This document shows positions 1-12,027 of a DNA stretch of 64,000 nucleotides, in pieces. Numbering within the stretch: position 1 is the stretch's first letter; each line of letters opens with the position of its first letter. The translations under genes were made by a program, and so were the position numbers. The notes under the pieces were generated by a model. The model was not told the DNA's origin. It searched no databases and saw only the letters and a list, made by a program, of their open reading frames with translations. This DNA comes from Mixophyes australis (lineage: Eukaryota; Chordata; Amphibia; Anura; Limnodynastidae). The DNA lies in assembly GCA_036250195.1 (NCBI GenBank), contig JAVHZZ010000003.1:90354918-90418917 (forward strand). The letters run 5' to 3'.

Positions 1-2490
1 TTCGTTGTAGTGTATCTTGACGACATTTTGATTTATTCCCAGTCGTTGGAGCAACACCGTACTCATGTCAGACAGGTACTTCGGAAACTCCGCCAGCACT
101 GCCTCTTCGCTAAACTCGAGAAATGCGAGTTTGAAGTCACTCAGGTCACGTTCCTCGGATATGTCATCTCTCCTCGTGGCTTCTCCATGGATCCCAGTAA
201 GGTACAGGCAGTTCTCGATTGGATCCGGCCAAGCAATCTTAAAGCCATTCAGAGATTTTTAGGATTCGCTAATTACTATAGGCGATTCATCCGGTCATTC
301 TCGGTATTAGTGGCTCCAATTACAGCCCTTACCCGAAAAGGGGCCGATACCGTTAATTGGTCCTCTACTGCCTTAACGTCTTTTCAGGAGTTAAAAGAGG
401 CGTTCATCTCTGCACCTGTCCTCCGACACCCCAATCCAGAGTTACCCTTTATCATCGAAGTGGACGCTTCTGACGTCGGGGCAGGTGCCATCCTTTCTCA
501 GAAAGACCTCAACGATCACTGCCTGCACCCCTGTGCATTTTTCTCCAGGAAATTTTCCTCCGCTGAGACCCACTACGACGTTGGAAATAGGGAGTTGCTG
601 GCAATCAAGTGGGCATTTGAAGAGTGGCGCCACTGGCTGGAGGGAGCTAATCATGTTGTTACAGTATATACCGACCACAAAAATCTACAGTATATTCAAT
701 CTGCCAAGATTGTTAACTCCAGACAAGCCCGGTGGGTCCTCTTCTTCTCCCGTTTCAACTTTACCATTACCTTCTGGCCCGGATCCAAGAACATTAAGGC
801 GGACGCCTTGTCTCGCAGTTTTTTCGCCTCTCATCCTTCCCTCGCAGAAACCACTTTCATTATTCCAGCATCCAAAGTAGTCCTTGGCCTAACTCAGGAT
901 CTTGGCACAACTCTCCGTGGTCTCCAACAGTTGGCACCATCAGCTACTCCCAGGGGTAAATTATTCGTACCGGATTATCTGAGGAAGACGGTCCTCACCG
1001 AATGTCATGATAATAAAGCCTCAGGTCACCCTGGAGTATCCAAGACATTGGAACTTCTGTCTCGTTCCGTCTGGTGGCCTTCCTTGGCAGCAGATACCAA
1101 AGAGTTTGTGTTATCCTGTGAAACCTGTGCCAGGAACAAGTCTTCTCGCAAACGTCCTGCCGGGCCTCTTATGCCACTGTCCATTCCAGCGAGACCCTGG
1201 ACCCACATATCGATGGATTTCATCGTGGAATTACCGCGCTCATCCAGCTTTAACACCATCTGGGTGATAGTGGACAGATTTAGTAAGATGGCACATTTCG
1301 TCCCTCTTGTAGGATTGCCATGTGCTAAAACCTTGGCATCTCTATTCATTCAGCACGTTTTCAAGCTCCATGGACTTCCTGTTAACATTGTCTCTGACCG
1401 CGGCTCCCAATTTGTAGCCACATTCTGGAGAGCTTTTTGTGCCCAATTAGGAATCAAACTGTGTCTATCTTCGGGGTATCACCCACAGTCCAACGGACAA
1501 ACGGAGAGGGTTAATCAATCCCTTGAGCAATTTCTCCGTTTATATGTAACCAAATGCCATAGTGATTGGGCTGCTCTGCTTCCATGGGCAGAATTCGCCT
1601 ACAACAACTCGTGCCATTCGTCTACTCTGGTATCACCATTCTTCTGTAACCTCGGATTCCATCCTCGGTCCAACTCGCTGGAGGTCTGGAATCAAGCTAA
1701 ATCTAGTTCTTCGATTTCTTATCTGTGCCGGATATGGAGAAAGGTTCACCTTGCCCTCAAACAAGCTTCATTTAAATCTAAACATTATGCTGATCAGCAT
1801 CGTGGACCATGTCCTTTCAAAGTCGGGGACAAGGTGTGGCTGTCTACCCGCAACATTAAACTTAAGCAACCTTGTAGGAAGTTAGGTCCTAGGTTCATTG
1901 GACCCTTCGCCATTATTAAACAGATTAATCCTGTGGCTTTCAAGTTGAAACTTCCTCCTTCACTCAAAATTCCTAACACATTCCATTGTTCCTTGTTGAA
2001 AGCAGCCACATGGTCACATAAATTCAGACCACGTCAATTGCACAGACCTCGTCCTGTCTCAGTCAGAGGACACCAAGAGTTTATTGTTGAAAAGATCCTA
2101 GACTCCAAAAGGGGGCAAAGTCAAATCCACTTTTTGGTCCACTGGAAGGGCTACGGCCCGGAGGAGCGATCTTGGGTGCCGCAAAAGCATCTTCATGCTA
2201 ACCAACTCATTAAGGACTTCTTCAAAAAGTATCCTGGGAAACCTGGAAGTCGGGGTGCATTGACCCCTCCTCAAGGGGGGGGTACTGTTACGAACCGCGG
2301 CTCTCCGACGAGCCGCCGCGGCTCGCTTCCGGTCTTCTCGGACGCCCCGGCCGTCTCCATGACGACCGGGGTGTCACTTCCGCCTCTGACGTCCCGGTTG
2401 CCTAGGCAACAACCGGGACGCTGTAATCCAGAGGCCGCAGCGCCCGGCCAGCAGGCTGACACCCGGGCACATACCAGCAGGGAAAGGTAG
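1..2490 (+). CDS. pol: Pol polyprotein, C-terminal part: RT end, RNase H, integrase, chromodomain
   Basis: This frame is open from base 1 with no internal stop. Counting from base 10, the RT palm box YLDD is at residues 2-5. RNase H follows, with acidic residues in VDAS (152), NREL (195), YTDHK (222) and ADALSR (265). The integrase zinc-binding HHCC uses H333, H340, C370 and C373. The integrase core carries D403 (in SMDFIVELP), D463 (SDRGSQF) and E499 (NGQTERVNQ). A chromodomain at about 690-737 (FIVEKILDSK through WKGYGPEERSWVP) is the mark of chromoviruses and is thought to guide integration through histone binding. The frame continues about 205 bases into the LTR before TAG at 2488-2490, so the natural end may differ in other copies. 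All catalytic residues visible in this part are present. The start is cut off by the window edge. Confidence 0.93.
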   Translation, partial: FVVVYLDDILIYSQSLEQHRTHVRQVLRKLRQHCLFAKLEKCEFEVTQVTFLGYVISPRGFSMDPSKVQAVLDWIRPSNLKAIQRFLGFANYYRRFIRSFSVLVAPITALTRKGADTVNWSSTALTSFQELKEAFISAPVLRHPNPELPFIIEVDASDVGAGAILSQKDLNDHCLHPCAFFSRKFSSAETHYDVGNRELLAIKWAFEEWRHWLEGANHVVTVYTDHKNLQYIQSAKIVNSRQARWVLFFSRFNFTITFWPGSKNIKADALSRSFFASHPSLAETTFIIPASKVVLGLTQDLGTTLRGLQQLAPSATPRGKLFVPDYLRKTVLTECHDNKASGHPGVSKTLELLSRSVWWPSLAADTKEFVLSCETCARNKSSRKRPAGPLMPLSIPARPWTHISMDFIVELPRSSSFNTIWVIVDRFSKMAHFVPLVGLPCAKTLASLFIQHVFKLHGLPVNIVSDRGSQFVATFWRAFCAQLGIKLCLSSGYHPQSNGQTERVNQSLEQFLRLYVTKCHSDWAALLPWAEFAYNNSCHSSTLVSPFFCNLGFHPRSNSLEVWNQAKSSSSISYLCRIWRKVHLALKQASFKSKHYADQHRGPCPFKVGDKVWLSTRNIKLKQPCRKLGPRFIGPFAIIKQINPVAFKLKLPPSLKIPNTFHCSLLKAATWSHKFRPRQLHRPRPVSVRGHQEFIVEKILDSKRGQSQIHFLVHWKGYGPEERSWVPQKHLHANQLIKDFFKKYPGKPGSRGALTPPQGGGTVTNRGSPTSRRGSLPVFSDAPAVSMTTGVSLPPLTSRLPRQQPGRCNPEAAAPGQQADTRAHTSRER

Positions 2491-3033
2491 GACCAATTAT
2501 GTTCATGATGTAGACTCTGGTGATAGTCTTTCTGATGTTTATTTGGTGCTGTCTTGTGATTGCAGTATTTTTCCTCGGGGCAGTGATTATGCAGTGGGAG
2601 GGGTTTTATTACCATGACTCCTATTGGATCTCCTTGCTATTTAAGGCAGTGAGGACTGAGCCTCATTGCCAGTTATAGCTTCCTGTTTAGCTAGGCTCCT
2701 GTTCCTGTTTCCCTGCTCCTGTGCAATATTCTATTATTGGATTTCCCGTGTATGACCCCTGGCTTGTTTTTGGACTTCGTTGTATTGCCTGTGACCCCTG
2801 ACTTCGGCTCGTTTTCTGATATCCCTGTCTGCTGCCGGCCTTTGACCTTTTGCCTGGATCTCACACCGCTGTGTTCTACTACGCTGCCTCAGGGTTCTCC
2901 CCAGTCAGTGCACACTACACGACCCTCCGTTCGTCTGCAGCCAAGTCTGTCCCCACCACTGGGGGCTCCAGTGAACACCAGACATCGGAGCAGATTCCGG
3001 GTTCTGTCGTGCTGACTGAAGGAGTTCCTAACA
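2286..3033 (+). repeat. 3' LTR of the Ty3/gypsy element
   Basis: A 748-bp LTR bounded by TGTTACG and CTAACA. It follows the polypurine tract at the end of pol. The U3 part is GC-rich and a TATA-like box lies at 2638. No 5' LTR is available for comparison. Confidence 0.8.
2638..2670 (+). promoter_or_regulatory. LTR promoter module: TATA box plus hairpin
   Basis: TATTTAAG at 2638-2645 is followed by an inverted repeat, GGCAGTGAGG (2645-2654) and CCTCATTGCC (2661-2670), a 10-bp stem with one G-T pair. The 3' arm starts 23 bases after the TATA start, near the expected RNA 5' end. The same arrangement recurs in the LTRs at 18298, 31807 and 47969. Confidence 0.5.
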
Positions 3034-3038
3034 TATGG

Positions 3039-4101
3039 TAGACATCACCAGTGAAAAAAAACAAGGGAAAGTAAAGTTAGTTGAGCCCGTTATGTCATAA
3101 TAGTATTGTCAGCTTTTAGTGTTAGCAAACTCTGACCTGGCTGGCTGACTGCCAAACATTCCAGGTATTACTAGTAAAATAAAGCTCAGAAATAAGCCAA
3201 TCATATTTAAGAGCTTTATACAGTAAGTCAGTTAGCCTGTAATATAAGATATTGTGTCACATCCTTATGTTAATGTATTTTAGGAGACTAGCCCTGTTGA
3301 CGTGTGGCGAGATGAACCCTCATCTAAGACTAGCACATCTGTCTCTTGTTTTCATTTAGATGAATCATTCATCATTTTATTCCGTGTGATGGACACTTTT
3401 TGTTGCTGACATCCCGGCTCCCATCATTACCAGTAGATTAGAAAACTGTATATTGCATTACTGAGGGAGGTGGATTTTGCACCCATGCACACCACTGTAC
3501 TGTGTATAAAGAACCAGTGGATTTGATATGGGGGTTTCTGTCACTGCGTTGGTGTATTTAGAGGATAAGTACTTGTTATGTACCCAAACCACCCATAGGG
3601 ATATTGGATTAGCATCTTGTGAGTATTTACGGACATATACTGTTTCAATGAAAACCCATATTCTTCAATGGAGCCAAGTAGATTCCATGTGCTTTTCAAG
3701 AGTTGGAAAAGGATACTCCCCCTGTTTGCTTTTATGCCTGTTCCTTCCCATTTTGGGGATAGGACAACAGCTAAAGCCCCTTCCATGTCATAAAATCATG
3801 AAAGGGTTTAAAGAGGGAGACTCTGTTCATTATCAAAGCCAAGCCTCTTAATTAACAGGATTAACTTGCCATTGTTCTCCCTTGAACTACACCAGACACC
3901 TGGGTACCAAAAAGCAGGAGGGAAATCCATGTGGTTTTGCTCTCCATCCAGTCCCAATCCCTCCTCTAGGACTACTCCCGCCAATCACCTATTCTGAGGA
4001 TTATGGGATAACCTTTTAAGGTGCAGTCCCACTGGTAAGAATTTTGCACCACTTAAAAGAATCCTGGAATGAGTCCCAGTGTCGCAATGAATTGGAAAGG
4101 G
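3039..4101. other. Unrecognised non-coding stretch
   Basis: No gene or known repeat was recognised. Short open frames here have no recognisable motifs and look like chance. Confidence 0.5.
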
Positions 4102-4106
4102 CTTTG

Positions 4107-4869
4107 TGTTGGAATTCTGTCTCCTACCAGCTCCATCGCCGTAATTGTTTGAGATTCTGTGTCTCATATACAAATGTGCTTGAGTCGCAATTCCAGTGAT
4201 CCTGAACTCAATTAGAGGTAGCTCGAGGAACTGAATGCTTGGTTAGCCTACAGGACTTGGAAGACTTTGATTCTGTTTCCTACCACATTAGTAGAGAGCA
4301 GATTGACAGAGTGGTCAGGACCTTCAAGATACCGGAGCAACAAAAGAATCATATACAAATGACAGCTTGGCCAAAGTATTTGCTACAGTATGGCTGGAGA
4401 GTGAGATTGGAAAAATCTGCAGAGATGAAGACAGCATTGCTGCAGCAACTGCCTCAGCACCACCAACTTTGGAAAACAGTTCGGCAAAGTACAAACAACA
4501 GCTTGGCTGGAGATTACAAGCATTGGATTGAGTTGCAGAAACAGCTTGGCCGGAGCTATAATGCTCTCTTTGTACTGAAGTACCTTTGTTGGAGTTGCTA
4601 TAATAATTGCATCAGGACCACTTTGTGAACTACAGCTTGGCCTGTGAGTATGACAGCTTGGCCAAGTAAGTAATTACACTATAGCAGCTAGAGGTTGGTG
4701 GTTGTTCTGGCTGCTATTTTTTTCATATTCCTGCACATAGTTGCTATTGTTTTGCAGTCTTGATTTCATTCTGTACTAAAGATACCATTGTGGTTTTCAA
4801 TCCTCCTTCTCTGTGTGATCTAACAACCCTTCAGGTGCCAGGATTACTCTGTAAGTCTGGGTTCTAACA
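4107..4869 (+). repeat. Probable solo LTR
   Basis: The block starts TGTTGG and ends CTAACA, the same termini style as the other gypsy LTRs here. It is flanked by CTTTG (4102-4106) and CTCTG (4870-4874), a 5-bp target duplication with one mismatch. Inside, a motif close to ACAGCTTGGC recurs several times between 4360 and 4660 in a degenerate minisatellite. A 129-codon open frame (4239-4628) spans these repeats and shows no known domain, so I do not treat it as a gene. No internal retroelement sequence is attached. Confidence 0.45.
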
Positions 4870-5087
4870 CTCTGGTATCCTGACAACATGTTGCCATGTT
4901 GATAATAAGTGATATACTGTATAAAATGTATAAGTTATCGTGCATTCTCTTTAGAATATGAATATTTACACAAATCTCTCCCTAGGTAGCTCACAACAGA
5001 CCATATTCAACTATCTTCTGTATTATTTATGTTTAACAATACTGGTGATATTATCTGAAGCCCAATAGCTGAGTAGATATCCAGGGA

Positions 5088-5236
5088 GCAGTCATACGTT
5101 TGCCGGGTCGGTGCACAAGAGGGTAGTCAGACGTTTGCCAGGACGGTACACAAGCAGAGTAGTCAGACGTTTGCTGGGTCGGTACACAAGCAGGGCAGTC
5201 AGACGTTTGCTGGGTCAGTACACAAGAGGGTAGTCA
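5088..5236 (+). repeat. 36-bp tandem repeat, four units
   Basis: Units begin with GTCAGACG-type starts at 5091, 5126, 5162 and 5198, a spacing of 35-36 bases, and end near 5233. They share the core GACGTTTGCTGGGTCGGTAC with a few substitutions. No coding potential is apparent. Confidence 0.8.
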
Positions 5237-5673
5237 CGAATGTAGCAAGTGACAGGAGCTGAGCAGGCAGAATACTCAAGCATATTTCTGATCTAGGAAG
5301 TGACTATTATAGGCCCAAACAGGAAACAGGATCATAGATGGTTTCTCATTGATGCCATTCTGGCTGTCTTGGATAAGGGCAAATCTGAGGGCAAGTTTAC
5401 GAATGTAGAGACCTGTAGTGGTCGGAAGTGCAAATATCAAAATATTTCCTTAAAACATGTAAATTAAAATAATTGTCTTCTCTAATATTTTCATATTTTC
5501 AACTAAAAATAATATGTTGTCAGTTTCACCTGGAATTTTTTTTTTTGTCTCTGGTTTTACAAAGGGCAGACAGGTCTTTCTTTTGGTATCATACTTGAGT
5601 AATTATCTTTTTTATTTAAAGTCATTATATAGGTAAAATGGGCAAACATAACAAATGCACTTTTTCAACCTTA

Positions 5674-5750
5674 TCATCATCATCTTATTTTATTTATATG
5701 GTGCCACAGAATCCACAGCGCTGAACAATCAACAAAAAATAAACAGAACA
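5674..5750 (-). repeat. SINE/LINE tail-like fragment
   Basis: Read on the minus strand, the stretch contains CAGCGCTGTGGATTCTGTGG and then a CACCATATAAATAAA-type tail. It resembles the 3' tail of the SINE copy at 8656-9036. The 5' part is unrecognisable. Confidence 0.35.
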
Positions 5751-6246
5751 AAATACAGATAAATAATGGACCAGAGAAACAATAGAATCAATAAAGGTCA
5801 ATACAAGACAAAATAGAAAACGCAACTACATAAGAAGACACAAATAGAACAAAGGAAACATTACAAAGAGGATGTGGAGATATTAGGTAGAATAGGCCAA
5901 ACTTGTGAGAGTTAACATTACCCATCTTAACCTTACCCACCTTACTGGTGAGAGTTAACTTTACCCACATTACCCACCCACCTTACCTACCTATTAATCC
6001 AACCGACTAATATTCTTTTAATTCCCCTTTGTTGTGCAAATTGTAAAAATTATTGTGACACTAAATATGTGTGTACTCAAGTGCTAGATCTTTATTTGTG
6101 GGTTATCATAACGGAATTACATTACATTTTATTTATTTATTTTTACTTTAACGTTTTGCCTTTTATCTCCATTGGAGAGGAAACTGTATTTCCCTTTTTT
6201 CCTGCTTTCTTTTTTTTCTACAATATCATGTACAGTCTCTTCGTTC

Positions 6247-6344
6247 TGCAGGGAAAGACCCAAGCAGTCAGACCCAGAAATGCCTCCGGCAGTACAGGAG
6301 CTGACTAACAATCTTCAGCCTTTGTTCAACAAATATATTATAAG
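6247..6344 (+). other. Candidate exon of unknown gene
   Basis: A pyrimidine-rich run and TTCTGCAG end at about 6251. A short open block follows that is less AT-rich than its surroundings, and it ends at AGATGG|GTAAAA near 6345. The block encodes about 32 residues in one frame, including PEMPPAVQELTNN and LQPLFNKY. The translation looks protein-like but I cannot assign it to a family. It could be an internal exon of a host gene with very large introns, an old retrotransposon piece, or chance. Confidence 0.25.
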
Positions 6345-8655
6345 ATGGGTAAAACTACATTTAGTATTAAACTTGTAAAGGGGTTTTGTTTAACAATTTC
6401 ATTATCATGCTATCACCAGGATTTTTAATCCTCTATAACTGATCAAAACTAAAATGAATCAATTTAATCATGAGAAACTTATTTGTATTTGATTTATATG
6501 CCAAACAACATTCGATCGTTAGCTTGATTTTTTTTGTATTTACTAGCTCATTTAAATACTTTACTTAATTGAAATAATGCACTCCCTGGCTCATTATTTA
6601 TTGATGTGCTGGTGCCATATTCAAAACATGACTGACACAGCCATAACACTCCACTGATTTGAAGCAACAATGTGAATTAAATGGAAATCTATTTTACTTG
6701 GATCATTGCTAAATGCAAGTCACAAACACCCATCAGACCAGTGTTTATAGAACTTTTTTAACACCTTTTAAGTCAGTTGGCACCATATAAATAATTTACT
6801 TACTTGTTCCTCCTCTTCAATTCAAGATTATACAGCATTAATTAACTCAAATAACCCTCATCTCCAATATGACTCAATACTTGGCCTTACAAATATATTT
6901 GATGTAGCTGAAGCACCATAACTAGACAACATATATCCTTTCAAGATAATGAGGCATAAGGATCACTGGTTATATTCAGATTTGTGTTGAGGTGGGGCTG
7001 TGCGTTCTGAAGACAGAGGACCAATGGCAGAGTGTTGGACATTCAAGAAGCATAATACAGTACATAAGACACAATAGGCAAGGTATGGAACAAGTGTGTT
7101 AGAGAACAAGTAGGACACAAAAATCAAGGAAGATCAGGAGGACGAGATGGGAGCAGGCAAGAAGATAGGAGGAGTGAGGGCCCTGCTCATGAGAGCTTAC
7201 AATCTAGTAGCTTATAAAACGGTCATATTTATGTAATGCTTTGGTTAATTTCACTGTACAGCTGCATTTGCAGAAAGAGTGTACAAATGTAAGACTCACT
7301 TTGGTAATGCTTTTTTTTACTTTTTTCAAGGATGTTCGTTTTTTGTCTGAAAGTATTTATAAATAATCCTAAATGTGAGGGTGCTTGTGAATGCATAATT
7401 TATAACTTGCTGTGTAATTCAATTAAGCTTTATACTTATGCATTAATATTCTAATTTAAATGTATTAGTGTGTTTTTTTTAAATTAAGTTTATGCTATTG
7501 TACTGTTCACACTATAGTAGTCTATTTTTATATAAAATTCTAATTTCAATTCAGTGTGATATCATTTTTTGTGTGTACCTGTGGTCCATAAAAGGGGGGC
7601 AGAGGGTTCCTTAGTCTCCCTCTGGTGTTGCTTAATCCAGGACACTACCTAATGAAAACACTGGTGTGATTTGACTAAGGTGGAGGCACTGCGCTACTGT
7701 TGAATAGATAACGTTCAGGCCACCCACAGACAGGACACACGCATTAATATGCCCACATACATGCCCTAGCACTACAAAGGGCTATTATTTGTATATACTC
7801 TGTACAAAGCTAAATAAAGCTTCTTATGAAGGTTTTGTACAGATGTTTACTGGAAATCTGTTGTTTGTTGGGGGGAGGTTGGCTCACTCATAAGCATTCC
7901 ACCAAGTTAATTATGCTGGCAATATGCTTTGCATGCAACAGCGGGAGATGTTATCGTTACAAAATTGCACACATCATTTTCTTTTAGGGTCTACTGAACC
8001 TTTTAAGTTGTCTCTAGTTTATCAAATTAATAAAACAATATCTTTTCTGTATTCTATAGTGTACTAAGAAATTGAAATTTTGCAGTGGTGGAGTACAAAT
8101 TATTAGGTACAATACAATACACATTTACTATTTTAGGGCACGTTCACACTATGGGCCTTATTTACAGATTGACACATCTGTACCTTGAACTTATACCTAA
8201 AATTTATGTAGACAAAATTCCAGACTTATGTATGTATGTTTAGTCACAGGTTTCCCAAGATACATCCAACTCACAATAGGTTTAGGTCAGGCGTACAGAT
8301 GTATATACTCACACCCAACAATAGTGTAGAGATGCGGCTTGACAGTGTTAATTTAAAAATGTGAAAGTAGCATTACCCTATTTATATACAATATAATGTA
8401 ATGACATAGCATATACAAGAGAGAAAAGTGTCTTGATGGTGTTAGTTGTAAATGCAAAAGATGCATTATTCATATAAATCATGATTAGATACAACGAACC
8501 TCACATCTTAACCAATGAAAACCAAAAGGAATGTTATTTACTGCAGCAATACAACTGGCTAAGAAATGTAATAAATGGCTGCAACTTAACATAATATAGC
8601 AGCAATACTTATTAATGGAGAACTACTGAAGGGATCCACATGCAAACTAACAATC
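6345..8655. other. AT-rich stretch with minor repeat fragments
   Basis: No gene was recognised. Around 7150-7215 is a GAGGGCCCTGCTCATGAGAG-type block that looks like a dispersed amphibian repeat fragment. A second repeat-like start, GGGCCTTATTTACAG, lies near 8155. The rest is low-complexity AT-rich DNA. Confidence 0.45.
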
Positions 8656-8880
8656 GGGCAGCACGGTGGCTAAATAGTTAGCACTTCTGCCTTACAGCAC
8701 TGGGATCATAATTTAAATTCCCGACCATGGCCTTATCTGTGAGAAGTTTGTATGTTCTCCCCGTGTTTGTGTGGGTTTCCTCCGGGTGCTCCAGTTTCCT
8801 CCCACACTCCAAAAACATACTGGCAGGTTAATTGGCTGCTAACATATTGACCCTAGTCTGTGTGTCTGTCCGTCTCTGTC

Positions 8881-8925
<45 letters not shown>

Positions 8926-9036
8926 TAGGGAATTTAGACTGTAAGCCCCAATGGGGCAGGGACTGATGTGAGTGAGTTCTCTGTACAGTGCTGCGGAATT
9001 AGTGGCGCTATATAAATAAATGGTAATAATAATAAT
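8656..9036 (+). repeat. V-SINE-like SINE, nearly full length
   Basis: A tRNA-like head begins GGGCAGCACGGTGGC. A strongly conserved central block follows (GTATGTTCTCCCCGTGTTTG and CTCCAGTTTCCTCCCACACT). The tail is LINE-like, ending in TGGCGCTATATAAATAAA and an AAT simple repeat. This layout and centre match vertebrate V-SINEs such as zebrafish DANA, as remembered. A TG dinucleotide run (about 8881-8925) interrupts the 3' half. Two further copies lie at 22828 and 30295. Confidence 0.75.
8881..8925 (+). repeat. (TG)n microsatellite
   Basis: A TG dinucleotide run inside the SINE copy, preceded by TCTG-type repeats. Confidence 0.9.
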
Positions 9037-10995
9037 CAGAAGCAGAAAGTGCCGCTGGTGTCATCATCATCATAACTTAGCTTTACACATAGCCTCTTAA
9101 GAAGTGTATCTAGGGATATGTTCAAGTTTCGTTATATTGCATACAAGGGGCATGCTACACTCACATGCCCATTCAATAACCAGCTAATGCTTACCAGCCC
9201 CCGTTCAGCCTCTCAAAGTCTGTGGAAGCCTTTATGATTGAAAGTTATTGGCGGGGATTATCAGTAGTATTGGAGGTGTTATAGCGGAGGTAACCTTTTC
9301 ATGTACAGGGTATCCTGATATTGACTTGAATTTACGCTGGCCCATCAGTAATGTTTCAAATATGAAATTTTCAATATGGACTTTAACATCTCCTAATGAC
9401 AGAACATATATGTACACCACATTTATGCAGACTTCCTTTAATAAATGGAAAAAAAATTACCTAGGGCAAAATGTAAAAAGACGTAATAAGATGAGAGGGG
9501 AAGGAAACGCATTTCAGCGGTTAATAGCAATTATAGTGTACAGAATGCTTTACATTTTTAATGCATGATCCCCAAAGGCACCAGGGCCATCTCTAGATTG
9601 AAAAATCATAAAATATTTAAGTAAAGAAAACAAAATATGAAATTTATTTGACAAGGGATTCCTTACCAAGAATTACTAATAAAATCAAATAATCATTAGC
9701 CAATATGCACAGTAAATGTTATTGCTCCATTATCGCTGGTTGTTAGAGGAAATGTGCAGTTATCTACAGTACCCAATTTTCAAAGACTGCAACAATTAAA
9801 AAATATATATATATTTTTTTATCTGTAGTAGTATATATGTTAGTGCATAGTGCTTGTAATACACCATTATATCATTCCTCAGGGTGCCATGCAAGGAGGG
9901 AGGTGCTCCAATAAGGGTTCACCCAGATAGATTGTAATTCTATGGTCTTGTTCTTAAAGCTCTTTAATGATGAGAGTTAAAAAATATCATAAGCTAATTG
10001 ATATGTTCACACTAACTTTCTCACTTTTTGCAACAATTTATAATGGGTACTGTAAGGACATGATCACTTATTCAAACCAGGTATTTTAGCAATTAAATTA
10101 TATTTATTGTTAAGGGTTATAATGTGTAAATACAGCTGGATAAAGGTTGGCTTTAATTTATTTCAATTTCCATGGTGTAATGTGACAAAAGGTAATGATT
10201 TTGACAGGGTGTGATGATTTTTCATAGGCCCTGTATATCAATGAATGCTTAGATGTGGTTTCTCCTGAGTGATACACAAGTACACAGAACGCTATCTGAA
10301 AATCTTTGTACCAAGTCTGATTTACAGTATGCAAATTTAGCTGCGTGGTTCCATGGAATGAATCCATATATCTGTGAAAAAATGAATCTATTAATGTTGC
10401 ACAGCTAATTTTAGTCTAAAGAGTAAAACCAAAAAAGCCAGCTAGTTCTTCAGGTATCATGAATAACTGGTGCATATTTGGAAAATAGACTTCCAACTGA
10501 GTGTAGTCTGTAAGTGGGCAAATATACTGCTTATCAATTTCCACAATAAATACATTAGGACTATAAACTAGCTTAAATTGCAAAATGTATTCTATCATTA
10601 AACAGCCAGAATCGCTGTAATCTATAATAATTCAATAGCTATTTAAATCTTGTGCAACATTTCTCCGCATCCCAGGTTTTAAATGAGATAAATTACCAAC
10701 TGGCAAAAACCAATAACATAAATAAAACAAATAAATATGAAAGAATGATGTGTCTTCTAAAAGCTGTAGGAAATATGGAGAGTTGTAGTAAGATTGAGAA
10801 CTTTATAGAATACATTCTAGAAGAGTTTCTAGAAAAGGGGGAAGTTATCAGGGAAAACTTCATGAGGCCATCAAGTTCTGTTGGTCACATGAAAATGAAA
10901 GTTGAAGTACGTATGGTAAAAGAAGATGGCCCTTTTACTAATGTCATGCCTCATCAGCATAATATTATACAATAATAGCTCAGTATGTAATCAGT
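9037..10995. other. Unrecognised AT-rich stretch
   Basis: No known gene or repeat was recognised. The longest frame, 107 codons at 10652-10975, is low-complexity and Asn/Lys/Glu-rich with no motif I recognise. It is left unannotated as a gene. Confidence 0.45.
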
Positions 10996-11152
10996 TTGAC
11001 CAGCAGGGCCGCCATCATGGGGGTACGGCCAGTACTGCTGTGAGGGGCCTGGACAGACTAGGGGGCCCAGACAGACCTCTCCGTCTGTCCAGACTCCCTG
11101 GACTGTCCGGGCCCCGCAGTCACCGAACGTGCCTCCCCCTTTTTTTTTTGTT

Positions 11153-11301
11153 ACTTACCTTCTCCGCGATGCTACAGCTCTGCCTCCCAGGCTCTGATAG
11201 GCTGGGAGCGTGGGGCACGGTGACATCATCACTGCGTGCCGCACTCCCAGTGTACCAGTAACCGGAGGCAGAGCTGTAGCATCGCGGAGGAGAAGGTAAG
11301 T
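11153..11301. repeat. Palindromic core bounded by ACTTACC / GGTAAGT
   Basis: A 35-base left arm starting ACTTACCTTCTCCGCG pairs with a right arm ending GCGGAGGAGAAGGTAAGT. The only difference is a three-base insertion in the right arm. The outer bases read as a splice donor (AGGTAAGT) on each strand, pointing outwards. The same design occurs in the hAT elements at 20410 and 46870. Confidence 0.85.
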
Positions 11302-12027
11302 AAATAAGCTATTTTATTTTTTTGAGGGAGGGAGAGGAAGAGCCCAGGGGGCCATAAATGTTTTTTTCATGAGACTGCTGCTTTAATCTAGATTTATTGA
11401 TACAACTACACCTCCTACCAAAATGTTGTGAAACTTCTGTAAATTATTATTTGTTAATATTTTATGTGCACTATTCTGAGGTAACAAGTGTAGCATTGCT
11501 CAACGCAAATTGTAAATATGACAATCTAAAAATGACCCCTTGCTGGAATTGCCAACCTGTCACAGTAACATCCTCACCCTACACTGTCATCCTACTACTA
11601 TAAGTCTCCACTGGTCATGGTCCACCATACCACACTTTATGAATGTTTTTATTAGTTTTGTCCTTCTCTGTCTTTCCTGAAAACATCACTCGACATCATT
11701 ATGTAGCACTTCCATATATATGCAGTCAATTCCTCGTTGCTTGGCACTCCTTCTACCTCTTACCCTCCTATTGGGAAGTTTGCTACTATCACACAATATT
11801 GACACCTGCACTGTGTATCCAATGTCTTTACACTGCCCCCCCCCCCCCTGCACGATAGACACAAACATTGTGCTACAGCCTTAGCTAGCCTAGTACACCC
11901 ACAAAGTACAGATACTAACTCTTTGCTTCCACCAACACTACACTACATCCTGGCCACACAGTACTCCCTCACCACACTACAAGTTACACTATACTGTCAC
12001 CCTATACAATACTTACACCATTTACAT

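Larger units (their letters stand above)
1..3033 (+). mobile_element. Ty3/gypsy (chromovirus) retrotransposon, 3' part
   Basis: The window opens inside the reverse transcriptase of a Ty3/gypsy element and runs through RNase H, integrase and chromodomain into the 3' LTR. Gag, protease, the first part of RT and the 5' LTR lie outside the window. The LTR begins TGTTACG after a purine-rich tract at about 2268-2282 and ends CTAACA. The five bases after it, TATGG (3034-3038), should be one half of the target duplication; the other half lies upstream of the window. A long open pol frame suggests a fairly recent insertion. Confidence 0.93.

Noticed and set aside
4239..4628. A 129-codon open frame as a gene
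   Set aside because: It spans a degenerate ACAGCTTGGC-type repeat inside a probable solo LTR and has no recognisable domain.
8656..8730. A tRNA gene
   Set aside because: The tRNA-like head belongs to a SINE. The B box is degenerate and no cloverleaf can be drawn.
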